Notes under the pieces: generated by a model
The model's database searches: none
Told to the model about the DNA's origin: nothing
The model's input: only the letters and a program-made list of their open reading frames with translations
Origin: Candidatus Cloacimonadota bacterium
Lineage (GTDB): Bacteria > Cloacimonadota > Cloacimonadia > JGIOTU-2
Length of the DNA stretch: 64,000 nt
Direction: 5' to 3'
Assembly: GCA_016932035.1 (NCBI GenBank)
Contig: JAFGDR010000040.1
Coordinates: forward strand, 78,791-142,790
Made by a program: the position numbers and the translations under genes
In this document: one piece after another, positions 18,542 through 26,850 of the stretch
Layout of the letters: each line of letters starts with the position of its first letter
Position numbering within the stretch: position 1 is the stretch's first letter

Positions 18542-18660
18542 TCATTCTATATAAAATAATACAAGAATCTGAAAAAAATACATATAATTTCCAAATCACT
18601 TGACAAGCAATATGCAGAGTTCTTACGAGCACACTAAATTTTTTAGATTGATAAAATCAT

Positions 18661-19830
18661 ATGAATATTCATGAATATCAAGCGAAACAGCTTTTAAAAA
18701 ATTACGGTGTGACAATCCCCCACGGCAAGATGGCCGAAACTCCAGAGCAAGCATTAGAGGCAGCACGGGATATCGACAGTCAAAAATGGGTGGTCAAAGC
18801 ACAGGTCCATGCAGGTGGTAGAGGAAAAGGCGGCGGTGTAAAAATCGCATCTTCGATTGAAGAGATTAACACCATTGCAGAGAACATGCTCGGCATGAAA
18901 TTAGTCACTCACCAAACAGGTCCAAAAGGGATACTCGTTCAGAAGATCTATATAGAAGAAGTCGCCCCTATAAAGAAAGAATATTATCTTGGATTGGTTC
19001 TTGACCGTGGATCAGAAATGCCCGTGATGATCGCTTCGACCGAAGGTGGCATGGAAATCGAGAAAGTTGCCGCAGAATCCCCGGAAAAGATCATCAAAGT
19101 CATCATCGATCCGCTGATCGGTTTTAGAAATTTCCATAGCAATGCATTGGCTCATGGTCTTGGACTGGATAAAGAACAAGCACGTTCTTTATCAAAATTC
19201 ACGAAAGCATTATACAAACTTTATAAAGAAAAAGATGCGAGTCTCATAGAGATCAATCCACTTGTGTTAAAATATGATAATACGTTCATAGCTCTGGATG
19301 CAAAGATCAACTTCGATGACAATGCTCTTTTCCGTCATCCAGATATCCTCGAGATGCGAGACCTTTCTGAGGAAGAACCTACAGAGTTGGAAGCAAGTAA
19401 TTTCAATCTGAACTACATTAAACTCGACGGAAACGTGGGCTGTATGGTCAACGGTGCAGGCCTTGCGATGTCTACTATGGACATCATAAAGATCAAAGGT
19501 GGAGAACCTGCGAATTTCCTCGATGTCGGTGGAGATGCATCAGCAGAAACGGTCGCAAAAGGTTTCGAAATCATCCTGAGAGATAAGAATGTAAAAGCGA
19601 TCTTTGTGAACATATTCGGTGGAATTGTCCGTTGTGACAGGATCGCCAATGGTATCCTCGATGCAGCAAAGAAAATAAATGTTGAAGTGCCAGTTGTGGT
19701 TCGACTTGATGGAACTAATGCAGAAATTGCTGCAGTTATCCTTAAAGAAGCACACATTTCAAACATCATCACTGCGTATGACCTCGCTGACGGTGCAGAA
19801 AAAGCAGTGAAAGCAGCTCAGGAGTTTTGA
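18661..19830 (+). CDS. sucC: Succinate--CoA ligase (ADP-forming) beta subunit
   Basis: A 389-residue ATP-grasp protein of normal family length. It shows [17 protein letters not shown] at the start, [20 protein letters not shown] in the ATP-grasp domain, LIEINPLVL for the metal site, and [12 protein letters not shown] near the C-terminal CoA-ligase part. With SucD it interconverts succinyl-CoA and succinate with ATP formation. It opens the long central operon and overlaps the region before sucD. There is no good Shine-Dalgarno before the ATG, unlike the rest of the operon; a TTGACA lies at 18600-18605. Confidence 0.95.
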   Translation: MNIHEYQAKQLLKNYGVTIPHGKMAETPEQALEAARDIDSQKWVVKAQVHAGGRGKGGGVKIASSIEEINTIAENMLGMKLVTHQTGPKGILVQKIYIEEVAPIKKEYYLGLVLDRGSEMPVMIASTEGGMEIEKVAAESPEKIIKVIIDPLIGFRNFHSNALAHGLGLDKEQARSLSKFTKALYKLYKEKDASLIEINPLVLKYDNTFIALDAKINFDDNALFRHPDILEMRDLSEEEPTELEASNFNLNYIKLDGNVGCMVNGAGLAMSTMDIIKIKGGEPANFLDVGGDASAETVAKGFEIILRDKNVKAIFVNIFGGIVRCDRIANGILDAAKKINVEVPVVVRLDGTNAEIAAVILKEAHISNIITAYDLADGAEKAVKAAQEF

Positions 19831-19832
19831 TC

Positions 19833-20702
19833 ATGGGAATTCTCGTAGGCAAACATTCAAAAGTAATTGTTCAGGGCTTCACCGGAAAAGAAGCAACCTT
19901 CCACGCACAGCAATGCATCGATTACGGCACTCATATTGTCGGCGGTGTTACTCCCGGGAAGGGTGGACAGATCCATCTTGACAGACCGGTTTTCAGCACA
20001 GTTAAAGATGCAGTCGAACATACCGGAGCTGACACATCGCTTATCCTTGTTCCGCCTTCTTTTGCAGCAGATGCTATCATGGAAGCTGCTGATGCAGGCA
20101 TCAAAGTTATTGTCTGCATCTCTGAGGGAATCCCAACACAGGATGTCATGTACGCAAAAATGTATGTGACTAAAAAAGGTGCCGTTCTTATTGGACCGAA
20201 TTGTCCGGGCATCATCACTGCTGGTGAGGCAAAGATCGGCATTATGCCGGGAAATATTTTTAAGAAAGGTAATGTCGGCGTTATATCAAAATCCGGCACA
20301 CTTACCTATGAAGCTGCAAACCAGGTTGTTAAAGCTGGATTGGGTATCACCACTGCAATCGGCATAGGTGGTGATCCTATTATCGGATCAACATTTGTCG
20401 ATCTGCTCAGAAGGTTTGAAGAAGATCCCGAAACTCATGCTGTGGTTATCATCGGCGAAATTGGCGGTGACCTAGAGATCCAAGCAGCTCATTTTATAAA
20501 GGAACACATGAAAAAACCGGTTGTAGCTTTTATCGCAGGACAGACCGCTCCAAAAGGAAAAAGAATGGGACATGCAGGAGCAATCATTGCAGGCAGCAAA
20601 GGAACCGCTCAGGAAAAAATGTCCGCCCTCGAAAAAGTAGGTGTTCGTGTTTGTAAATCTCCAGCAGATGTTGGAATGGCAACCAAAGAAGTTTTATCAT
20701 AA
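19833..20702 (+). CDS. sucD: Succinate--CoA ligase alpha subunit
   Basis: A 289-residue CoA-binding subunit, with [46 protein letters not shown] and the phosphohistidine region [18 protein letters not shown]. It partners SucC, whose stop codon is 2 bases before this ATG. I chose ATG 19833, with GGAG 8 bases before it, rather than the TTG two codons upstream. Confidence 0.95.
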   Translation: MGILVGKHSKVIVQGFTGKEATFHAQQCIDYGTHIVGGVTPGKGGQIHLDRPVFSTVKDAVEHTGADTSLILVPPSFAADAIMEAADAGIKVIVCISEGIPTQDVMYAKMYVTKKGAVLIGPNCPGIITAGEAKIGIMPGNIFKKGNVGVISKSGTLTYEAANQVVKAGLGITTAIGIGGDPIIGSTFVDLLRRFEEDPETHAVVIIGEIGGDLEIQAAHFIKEHMKKPVVAFIAGQTAPKGKRMGHAGAIIAGSKGTAQEKMSALEKVGVRVCKSPADVGMATKEVLS

Positions 20703-20711
20703 GGAGTTTTC

Positions 20712-21557
20712 GTGAGAGAAATCAATGTTAATGAAATCATTCCTGTTGTAAGAAAATTGTGTATCGATGCCAATTACTATATCGGCGAAGATGTTCTCGA
20801 CAAGATCAAAGAGTTTTATGAGAAAGAAGAATCCCCGACAGCAAAAGAGGTGCTTTCCATCCTTCTTGAAAACTATGAACTTGCAGCAAAAGAAAAAATG
20901 CCATCATGCCAGGATACAGGTGTTGCTGTTGTATTTATCGAACTTGGTCAGGATGTTCACCTTGTTGGTGGAGATTTTTATGAAGCCATTCATGAAGGTG
21001 TTCGACAGGGTTACAAAGACGGATATCTGCGGAAATCTCTTGTTCATGATCCTATCATAGACCGGGTTAACACAAAAGATAATACACCAGCTCTCATCTA
21101 TACAGATATCGTTCCCGGTGATAAGATCAAGATCACTGTTGCACCAAAAGGTGGCGGATCTGAAAACATGAGTGAAGTTAAAATGATGAAGGCCGCTGAT
21201 GGCATCGAAGGTGTCGTCGATTTCGTGGTTGACCGTGTCCGTCGATCGGGCGGAAATCCCTGTCCACCAATCGTTGTTGGAGTTGGGCTTGGCGGCAATT
21301 TTGAGCAAAGTGCACTTCTTGCAAAAAAAGCTCTTTTGCGTCCTCTTAATGAAAAACACCCTGAAGATAAATGGTCTAAAATTGAAGAAGAAATACTGGA
21401 AAAAGTCAATAACCTTGGAATTGGACCTCAAGGATTTGGTGGAAGAACAACAGCTCTCGGTGTATCCATCATGCATAAACCCTGTCACATTGCATCGATG
21501 CCTGTTGCAGTAAACATTCAATGTCACGCTGCCCGTCATAAAAGCTCAGTTATATAA
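20712..21557 (+). CDS. Fumarate hydratase class I, alpha (N-terminal) subunit
   Basis: A 281-residue protein matching the N-terminal half of class I (iron-sulfur) fumarases/tartrate dehydratases. It has MPSCQDTGVAVVFIELG, with the first cluster Cys, then GGGSENMSEVKMM and GNPCPPIVVGVGLGGNFEQ, with another Cys. It hydrates fumarate to malate using an oxygen-sensitive [4Fe-4S] cluster, and needs the beta subunit encoded next. The start is GTG, preceded by AAGGAG at 5 bases. It starts 10 bases after sucD. Confidence 0.93.
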   Translation: MREINVNEIIPVVRKLCIDANYYIGEDVLDKIKEFYEKEESPTAKEVLSILLENYELAAKEKMPSCQDTGVAVVFIELGQDVHLVGGDFYEAIHEGVRQGYKDGYLRKSLVHDPIIDRVNTKDNTPALIYTDIVPGDKIKITVAPKGGGSENMSEVKMMKAADGIEGVVDFVVDRVRRSGGNPCPPIVVGVGLGGNFEQSALLAKKALLRPLNEKHPEDKWSKIEEEILEKVNNLGIGPQGFGGRTTALGVSIMHKPCHIASMPVAVNIQCHAARHKSSVI

Positions 21558-21569
21558 GAAGGAGTACAC

Positions 21570-22124
21570 ATGGCACAAACGATAAAATTACAAACTCCTC
21601 TGACAGATGAAGATGTTTCCAAACTTTCTATTGGTGATAAAGTACTCATTTCCGGAACGATCTACACTGGACGTGATGCGGCACATAAACGGCTAGTCGA
21701 GCTTGTTGAAGCTGGCAAAGAACTACCTTTTGATATAAAGGGACAGATCATATATTACGTTGGACCAGCCCCAGCTCCTCCCGGAAAGCCGATCGGCTCT
21801 GCAGGTCCCACAACGAGTTACAGAATGGATCCCTATGCCCCCGTGTTGATGGATGTCGGTCTTAAAGGTATGATTGGAAAAGGTCCTCGCAGTCAATCAG
21901 TAATAGATTCAATGAAAAAGAACAAGGCAGTGTATTTGGCTGCTATCGGCGGTGCGGCAGTTGTTGTAGCAAAAGCTATCACAGATGCCAAAGTAATTGC
22001 TTATGATGATCTCGGCACTGAAGCGATTCGTGAACTCACAGTTGAAGATTTCCCGTGTATCGTAGCCAATGATATTTATGGAAATGACATTTATAAAGAA
22101 GGTGTAGAAAAGTATAAGAAGTGA
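21570..22124 (+). CDS. Fumarate hydratase class I, beta (C-terminal) subunit
   Basis: A 184-residue protein matching the C-terminal half of class I fumarases, with KVLISGTIYTGRDAAHKRL, IYYVGPAPAPPGKPIGSAGP, TTSYRMDPYAP and GKGPRSQSV. It lies 12 bases after the alpha subunit with AAGGAG before its ATG. In the continuous operon the next expected gene is korD, but a small cassette with a four-helix-bundle gene has come between them. Confidence 0.93.
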   Translation: MAQTIKLQTPLTDEDVSKLSIGDKVLISGTIYTGRDAAHKRLVELVEAGKELPFDIKGQIIYYVGPAPAPPGKPIGSAGPTTSYRMDPYAPVLMDVGLKGMIGKGPRSQSVIDSMKKNKAVYLAAIGGAAVVVAKAITDAKVIAYDDLGTEAIRELTVEDFPCIVANDIYGNDIYKEGVEKYKK

Positions 22125-22169
22125 AGCTTGAATTTGGAAACTTGAAATTTGATTCAAGTATAATTTATT

Positions 22170-22520
22170 ATGAAAGAAGTTTTTGAATTAGATGTATATA
22201 AATTATCAGAGGAGTTATCGGATTTGATCTGGTATGCCTACGATAACTGGTCAGATAAAGCAAAAATGACTTTTGGATATCAAATCATCAGAGCTGCTGA
22301 TAGCATAGCAGCAAATATTGCTGAAGGATATGGTAGATATACTCCAAGTGATAGAAAATTATTTTATCGATATGCAAGAGGTTCATTCGAAGAGACAAAA
22401 TGTTGGCCTCGAAAAGCCATAAGAAGAAAAATTATCACAGATGCAAATGTCATGAAATTTACTGAAATCATAAATGAACTTGGACCAAAACTTAATGCTT
22501 TTTTCAAGAGTACAAAATAA
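22170..22520 (+). CDS. Four-helix-bundle protein (23S rRNA IVP / TIGR02436-like family)
   Basis: A 116-residue all-helical protein with the family's core ADSIAANIAEGYGR and FYRYARGSFEETKCW. These proteins were first seen encoded in intervening sequences of 23S rRNA genes and are now found at scattered chromosomal sites; their role is not established, and related ones (Avd) bind RNA or partner reverse transcriptases. No reverse transcriptase is near. It has only a weak ribosome site and does not fit the function of the surrounding TCA/Kor operon. Compare the flanking repeats. Confidence 0.82.
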   Translation: MKEVFELDVYKLSEELSDLIWYAYDNWSDKAKMTFGYQIIRAADSIAANIAEGYGRYTPSDRKLFYRYARGSFEETKCWPRKAIRRKIITDANVMKFTEIINELGPKLNAFFKSTK

Positions 22521-22558
22521 TGAATAATATTAATCAGCAACAAATTTTTAAATCATCG

Positions 22559-22590
<32 letters not shown>

Positions 22591-22617
22591 TCAAACATCA
22601 TCCCCAAGGAGTTTTTA

Positions 22618-22878
22618 ATGAGATATTGGGAAAAACCTTTTGGGAAAGAAAAACCCAAAACAATATGCGGAGAGATCCACATCATTAGTGATCGATGCAA
22701 GGGTTGCTCCTTCTGTATCGAGTATTGTCCCCGTGATGTACTTGAACTTTCCACAGAGTTCAATCTCAAGGGATATCACCCTCCAGTTGTAGCAAAACCT
22801 GATCAATGTACGTTTTGCGGATTATGCGAAATGATCTGTCCGGATTTTGCAATATTTGTAACTGAGAAGGAGGAGTAG
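22618..22878 (+). CDS. korD: 2-oxoglutarate:ferredoxin oxidoreductase delta (ferredoxin) subunit
   Basis: An 86-residue ferredoxin with two [4Fe-4S] motifs: CKGCSFCIEYCP (C27, C30, C33, C37) and CTFCGLCEMICP (C64, C67, C70, C74). In KorDABC it takes electrons from the TPP subunit to soluble ferredoxin. The order D-A-B-C fits Kor operons. AAGGAG lies 6 bases before ATG, and the stop shares one base with the korA start. Confidence 0.9.
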   Translation: MRYWEKPFGKEKPKTICGEIHIISDRCKGCSFCIEYCPRDVLELSTEFNLKGYHPPVVAKPDQCTFCGLCEMICPDFAIFVTEKEE

Positions 22879-24035
22879 TGTTTCAAGAATCACGACTACA
22901 CGGCGAATTTTTTATGCAAGGTGATATTGCCTGTGCAGAAGGTGCACTGGCTGCAGGCTGCCGTTTTTTTGGCGGTTATCCCATTACTCCTGCTTCAGAG
23001 ATAGCTGAACGCATGGCTATGAGACTTCCGCTACTCAACGGTGTGTTCATACAATACGAAGATGAAATAGCCTCGATGGCTGGTATTCTGGGCGCTTCAT
23101 GGGCTGGTGTTAAATCAATGACCGCCACATCAGGTCCCGGTATTTCTCTTATGAATGAGAATATTGGTCTTGGAATGATGATGGAAGCTCCCTGTGTGGT
23201 CATTAATGTCCAAAGAGGTTCACCTTCAACTGGTCTTCCAACAACCTGGGGTCAATCCGATATGATGCAGGCACGCTGGGGTTCACACGGCGATTATGGC
23301 AGCATCTCTCTTGTACCAAACTCACCCCAGGAATTCTTCGACCTGACAGTTACTGCTTTCAATTTTGCTGAGAAGTACAGATTACCGGTTTTCATTCTGG
23401 CAGACGCCCTTGTTGGTCACATGACTGAGAAAGTGGTCATCCCCCCCGTTGAAGAACTAACAATCATCAATAGAAAATATACAACCAAGAAACCCGGAGA
23501 ATACCTTGCATACGATTATGGCAAGGATCTCGTTCCTGACTTTGCAAAAGCCGGTGACGGATACCGGTATCATACAACAGGTCTTACACATGATAGACGC
23601 GGCTATCCGGACATGACCGTTGAATGCCAGGAAGAACTTGTGCCCAGGCTTGTAAACAAAATCAAGAATAACATAAATGATATTTCTCTGACTGAAGAAT
23701 ATGATATTGAAGGTGCAGATGTTATAGTAATTTCCTATGGCATCACATCCCGAACGGTTCTTCCTTCAATCACCGCAGCAAAAGAAAAGGGCATAAAAGT
23801 TGGATATTTACGTTTGAAAACCGTATGGCCTTTCCCAGAAGAAAAGATACGCAAATTGTCCGGGAACGTTGCTGGTTTTGTGGTTCCCGAGATGAACCTT
23901 GGACAAATATCTCTGGAAGTTGAACGATGTGCATGCAACAATTCAAAAGTAAAGCTCGTTCCTCATCCCGGAGGTGGTATACATAAATTTGAAGATGTTC
24001 TGAAGGCAATCGAAGAGGTCGCACATGGCAAATAA
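22878..24035 (+). CDS. korA: 2-oxoglutarate:ferredoxin oxidoreductase alpha subunit
   Basis: A 385-residue subunit with the PFOR-type pyrimidine-domain features FMQGDIACAEGALAAGCRFF, YPITPASEI, SGPGISLMNEN, and a C-terminal transketolase-like part (GVTSRTV-like ISYGITSRTVLPS, VGYLRLKTVWPFPE). It starts with GTG inside the stop of korD (TAGTG). The family oxidatively decarboxylates 2-oxoacids with ferredoxin or runs reductively. Assignment to 2-oxoglutarate rests on its placement with sucCD and fumarase. Confidence 0.9.
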   Translation: MFQESRLHGEFFMQGDIACAEGALAAGCRFFGGYPITPASEIAERMAMRLPLLNGVFIQYEDEIASMAGILGASWAGVKSMTATSGPGISLMNENIGLGMMMEAPCVVINVQRGSPSTGLPTTWGQSDMMQARWGSHGDYGSISLVPNSPQEFFDLTVTAFNFAEKYRLPVFILADALVGHMTEKVVIPPVEELTIINRKYTTKKPGEYLAYDYGKDLVPDFAKAGDGYRYHTTGLTHDRRGYPDMTVECQEELVPRLVNKIKNNINDISLTEEYDIEGADVIVISYGITSRTVLPSITAAKEKGIKVGYLRLKTVWPFPEEKIRKLSGNVAGFVVPEMNLGQISLEVERCACNNSKVKLVPHPGGGIHKFEDVLKAIEEVAHGK

Positions 24036-24984
24036 TACAGCAAAACCCATTATAGAAGAAAAACCTCATCCAATGGAAGATCTCCTGAGGATGGACAGAA
24101 TGCCTCATATTTGGTGTTCAGGCTGCGGACTCGGCTCTGCAGTCACAACCTTTGTGGAGGGCTTAAAAAAAGCCGGTGTATCCTATGATAAAACAGCAAT
24201 CGTTTCAGGCATAGGTTGTACCGGTCGTGTTGCAGGCTATCTACGGCTTGATTCTTATCATACAACACACGGAAGAGCAATTCCTTTTGCAACTGGTTTG
24301 AAACTGGCAAATCGTGAATTAACCGTCGTTGTATTTTCCGGCGATGGTGACCTGTTTGCAATCGGTGGCAACCATCTGATACATGCAGCAAGAAGAAATG
24401 TTGATATTAATGTTATTTGTGTAAACAATTTTATATATGGTATGACCGGTGGGCAGAATGCACCTACCACTCCTCTCGGCGCTTATAGTTCCACCGCTCC
24501 TTACGGCAACTATGAAATGCCCTTCAATCTTGTGGGACTGGCAGCTGCTGCTGGAGCAAGCTATGTGGCCAGATGGACGACCATGCATGCACGCCGTTTA
24601 ACAGATTCTATCGCAAAAGCGGCTAATAAAAAAGGTTTCTGCTTTATCGAGATCGTTTCCCCATGTGCAACAGTCTTTGCACGAAAAAACAAGGGTGGTT
24701 CCGGGCTCGATCTTCTCAAAGAATTTCAGACACGAGCTATTATCGATCATGAAGCAGATCCCACACAAATACCTCTTAGCATGGATAATGAGATCGTTTG
24801 CGGTGAATTTGTTAATAAGGATAAACCTACTTTTTGGGAAAATGTTCAAACCGGAATTAAAGCAAAATTAGAAAAATTTTCAAACTGGGAGGAGCTGCAA
24901 AGCAATTCCACAAAAATTCCCCATAAAAAATCTGTAACCTATACATCCAGCAGAGATACTTACAATTCCAGGAGCAACACATGA
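24025..24984 (+). CDS. korB: 2-oxoglutarate:ferredoxin oxidoreductase beta (TPP-binding) subunit
   Basis: A 319-residue subunit with WCSGCGLGSAV, GIGCTGR, THGRAIPFATGLKLAN, and the TPP/magnesium motif GDGDLFAIGGNH...NNFIYGMTGGQ. It overlaps korA by 11 bases. The phrase THGRAIPFATG is typical of the 2-oxoacid:ferredoxin oxidoreductase beta group that includes Kor. Confidence 0.92.
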   Translation: MANNTAKPIIEEKPHPMEDLLRMDRMPHIWCSGCGLGSAVTTFVEGLKKAGVSYDKTAIVSGIGCTGRVAGYLRLDSYHTTHGRAIPFATGLKLANRELTVVVFSGDGDLFAIGGNHLIHAARRNVDINVICVNNFIYGMTGGQNAPTTPLGAYSSTAPYGNYEMPFNLVGLAAAAGASYVARWTTMHARRLTDSIAKAANKKGFCFIEIVSPCATVFARKNKGGSGLDLLKEFQTRAIIDHEADPTQIPLSMDNEIVCGEFVNKDKPTFWENVQTGIKAKLEKFSNWEELQSNSTKIPHKKSVTYTSSRDTYNSRSNT

Positions 24985-25523
24985 GTGAACTCAGAGTTAA
25001 GATATCAGGATTCGGCGGACAGGGGATCATACTATCTGCGTTTATTCTTGGGAAAGCAGCATCAATATATGACCAGCAATACTCCTCCATGACCCAAGCA
25101 TACGGACCGGAAGCACGTGGTGGTGCCTGTAGCTCGCAAGTCGTGATTTCCCCAAAAAGCGTTGAATATCCGTTGGTTGATACTGCAGATGTACTCCTTG
25201 CAATGTCGCAAGAAGGTTATGATACATTTCTCCCAATCCTAAAAAAGGGCGGCATTCTCTGCTATGATACTGACCTGGTTGAAAAGATGCAATCTCATAA
25301 AGACATAATCGCAAAAGGGATACCCGCTACTCGTCTCGCTGAAGAACTCGGCAAGAAGATCGTTGCAAACATTGTTATGCTCGGTTTTGCTACAAAACAG
25401 GCAAAGATCGCTACTCCCGAGGCAATGAAGGGAGCAATTACCGATTCGGTACCCAAAAAATTCACTGACCTGAACATGAAAGCATTTCAGGCAGGATATG
25501 ACTATGACGAGGATAAATCATGA
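24981..25523 (+). CDS. korC: 2-oxoglutarate:ferredoxin oxidoreductase gamma subunit
   Basis: A 180-residue subunit with ISGFGGQGIILSAFILGKAA, YGPEARGGACSSQVVIS and VDTADVLLAMSQEGYDTF, the standard gamma-domain blocks. Its ATG overlaps the korB stop (ATGA). It closes the korDABC set; hdrC starts in its own stop codon, so Kor and Hdr are translationally coupled. Confidence 0.92.
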   Translation: MSELRVKISGFGGQGIILSAFILGKAASIYDQQYSSMTQAYGPEARGGACSSQVVISPKSVEYPLVDTADVLLAMSQEGYDTFLPILKKGGILCYDTDLVEKMQSHKDIIAKGIPATRLAEELGKKIVANIVMLGFATKQAKIATPEAMKGAITDSVPKKFTDLNMKAFQAGYDYDEDKS

Positions 25524-25927
25524 CATTAAAGATCACTCGCGAACGAATAAAAAATTCCCTAGTTGATAAAATTGAAGAAATTTCAGGGCAAAATGTTTTC
25601 GATTGCTACCAGTGCGGTATCTGTTCATCAGGCTGTCCTGTTACAGATTACATGGATTACCCTCCGAATCAGGTAATGCGTCTTGCACAATTTGGTTGCA
25701 TAGATGATATCCTCAACTCAAAAACCATCTGGATATGCTCGACGTGTCTGCAATGCTCGACGCGCTGTCCCAAAGGTATCGAGGTTGCCAAAGTTATGGA
25801 AGCACTCCGAACGATCAATCTGAGGCAACGTGAAGGAACCCTCAAACCGGAAGAACTCAAAACCAAAGAACTGAAAGATCTTCCGCAAATTGCGTTGGTT
25901 AGTGCGTTCCGTAAGCTTACAGGATAA
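25520..25927 (+). CDS. hdrC: Heterodisulfide reductase subunit C-like iron-sulfur protein
   Basis: A 135-residue protein with two [4Fe-4S] motifs, CYQCGICSSGCP (C29, C32, C35, C39) and CSTCLQCSTRCPKG (C73, C76, C79, C83), the layout of HdrC. It carries electrons between HdrA and HdrB. It overlaps korC by four bases (ATGA). The organism need not be a methanogen: HdrABC-like complexes are widespread in anaerobic bacteria. Confidence 0.88.
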   Translation: MTLKITRERIKNSLVDKIEEISGQNVFDCYQCGICSSGCPVTDYMDYPPNQVMRLAQFGCIDDILNSKTIWICSTCLQCSTRCPKGIEVAKVMEALRTINLRQREGTLKPEELKTKELKDLPQIALVSAFRKLTG

Positions 25928-25962
25928 ATTATTTGCATGAAAATTATTAAAGGAATCAACAT

Positions 25963-26841
25963 ATGAAACTTGGATATTTCCCCGGTTGTACTTTGAAAAC
26001 CAATGCCAAGCATTTTGAAGACTCTGCAATGGAAGTCATGAAAGTGCTTGGGCATCCCTTGGAAGAGATGGCAAACTGGATTTGTTGCGGTACCGTATTC
26101 TCTATGACGACAGACGATCTCATGCTCCAACTTGCTTCGATAAGAAATCTACTTCGTGCTGAAAATCAAGGTTATGATGAACTTGTTGCACTGTGCAGCA
26201 TGTGCTATAATACACTGAAAAGGGCTAAAGAATTTATTCTTAATGATGAGGAAAATCTACGAAAAGTAAATGACTTCATGTATAGAGAAGATTCCGCATT
26301 CAAGGGAACGACCGATGTGGTGCATCTTCTGAGTATATTGAAGGACAGAATTACGTTTGATGCAATACAAAAAAAGGTCACGAAACCTCTCAAAGATTTG
26401 AAGATCGGCGCATATTATGGCTGCCTTCTTGTTCGTCCGAAAGAACTTGCAATCGATGATTATGAAGATCCAATTATCATGGAAGAACTGGTAGATAAAC
26501 TTGGCGGTGAAGGTGTTGTATTTCCCTACCGGCTTGAATGCTGTGGAGCATATCAGACGATCACCGAAAAGGATGTGACGATAAAAAGAACGTATGAGAT
26601 CATCAATTCTGCTCGTGAAGCAGGATGTGAAGCTCTTATAACAAGCTGTCCATTATGTGCATTCAATCTCGATCAAAGACAAAAGGAAACATCTGAAGAA
26701 TTTTTAGAATTTTCAACCATGCCCGTATTTTATTTCACTGAACTCATGGCTATTGCATTAGGGGTGAAATGGAACAAGGAATGGAAGAAACTGCATTATG
26801 TCAATCCCGAACCCTTGCTAAAAGAAAAAGGTTTAATATAG
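25963..26841 (+). CDS. hdrB: Heterodisulfide reductase subunit B-like protein (two CCG domains)
   Basis: A 292-residue protein with two cysteine-rich CCG domains. The first has PGCTLKTNAKHF, WICCGTVFS and ALCSMCYNTL; the second has YYGCLLVRPKE, LECCGAYQTI and TSCPLCAFNL. In methanogen HdrB these Cys hold two unusual non-cubane [4Fe-4S] clusters that cleave CoM-S-S-CoB. All the Cys of both CCG sets appear present, so noncanonical clusters are likely. The true electron acceptor here is unknown; the flavoprotein pair encoded downstream is a candidate. Confidence 0.88.
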   Translation: MKLGYFPGCTLKTNAKHFEDSAMEVMKVLGHPLEEMANWICCGTVFSMTTDDLMLQLASIRNLLRAENQGYDELVALCSMCYNTLKRAKEFILNDEENLRKVNDFMYREDSAFKGTTDVVHLLSILKDRITFDAIQKKVTKPLKDLKIGAYYGCLLVRPKELAIDDYEDPIIMEELVDKLGGEGVVFPYRLECCGAYQTITEKDVTIKRTYEIINSAREAGCEALITSCPLCAFNLDQRQKETSEEFLEFSTMPVFYFTELMAIALGVKWNKEWKKLHYVNPEPLLKEKGLI

Positions 26842-26850
26842 AGGATTATA

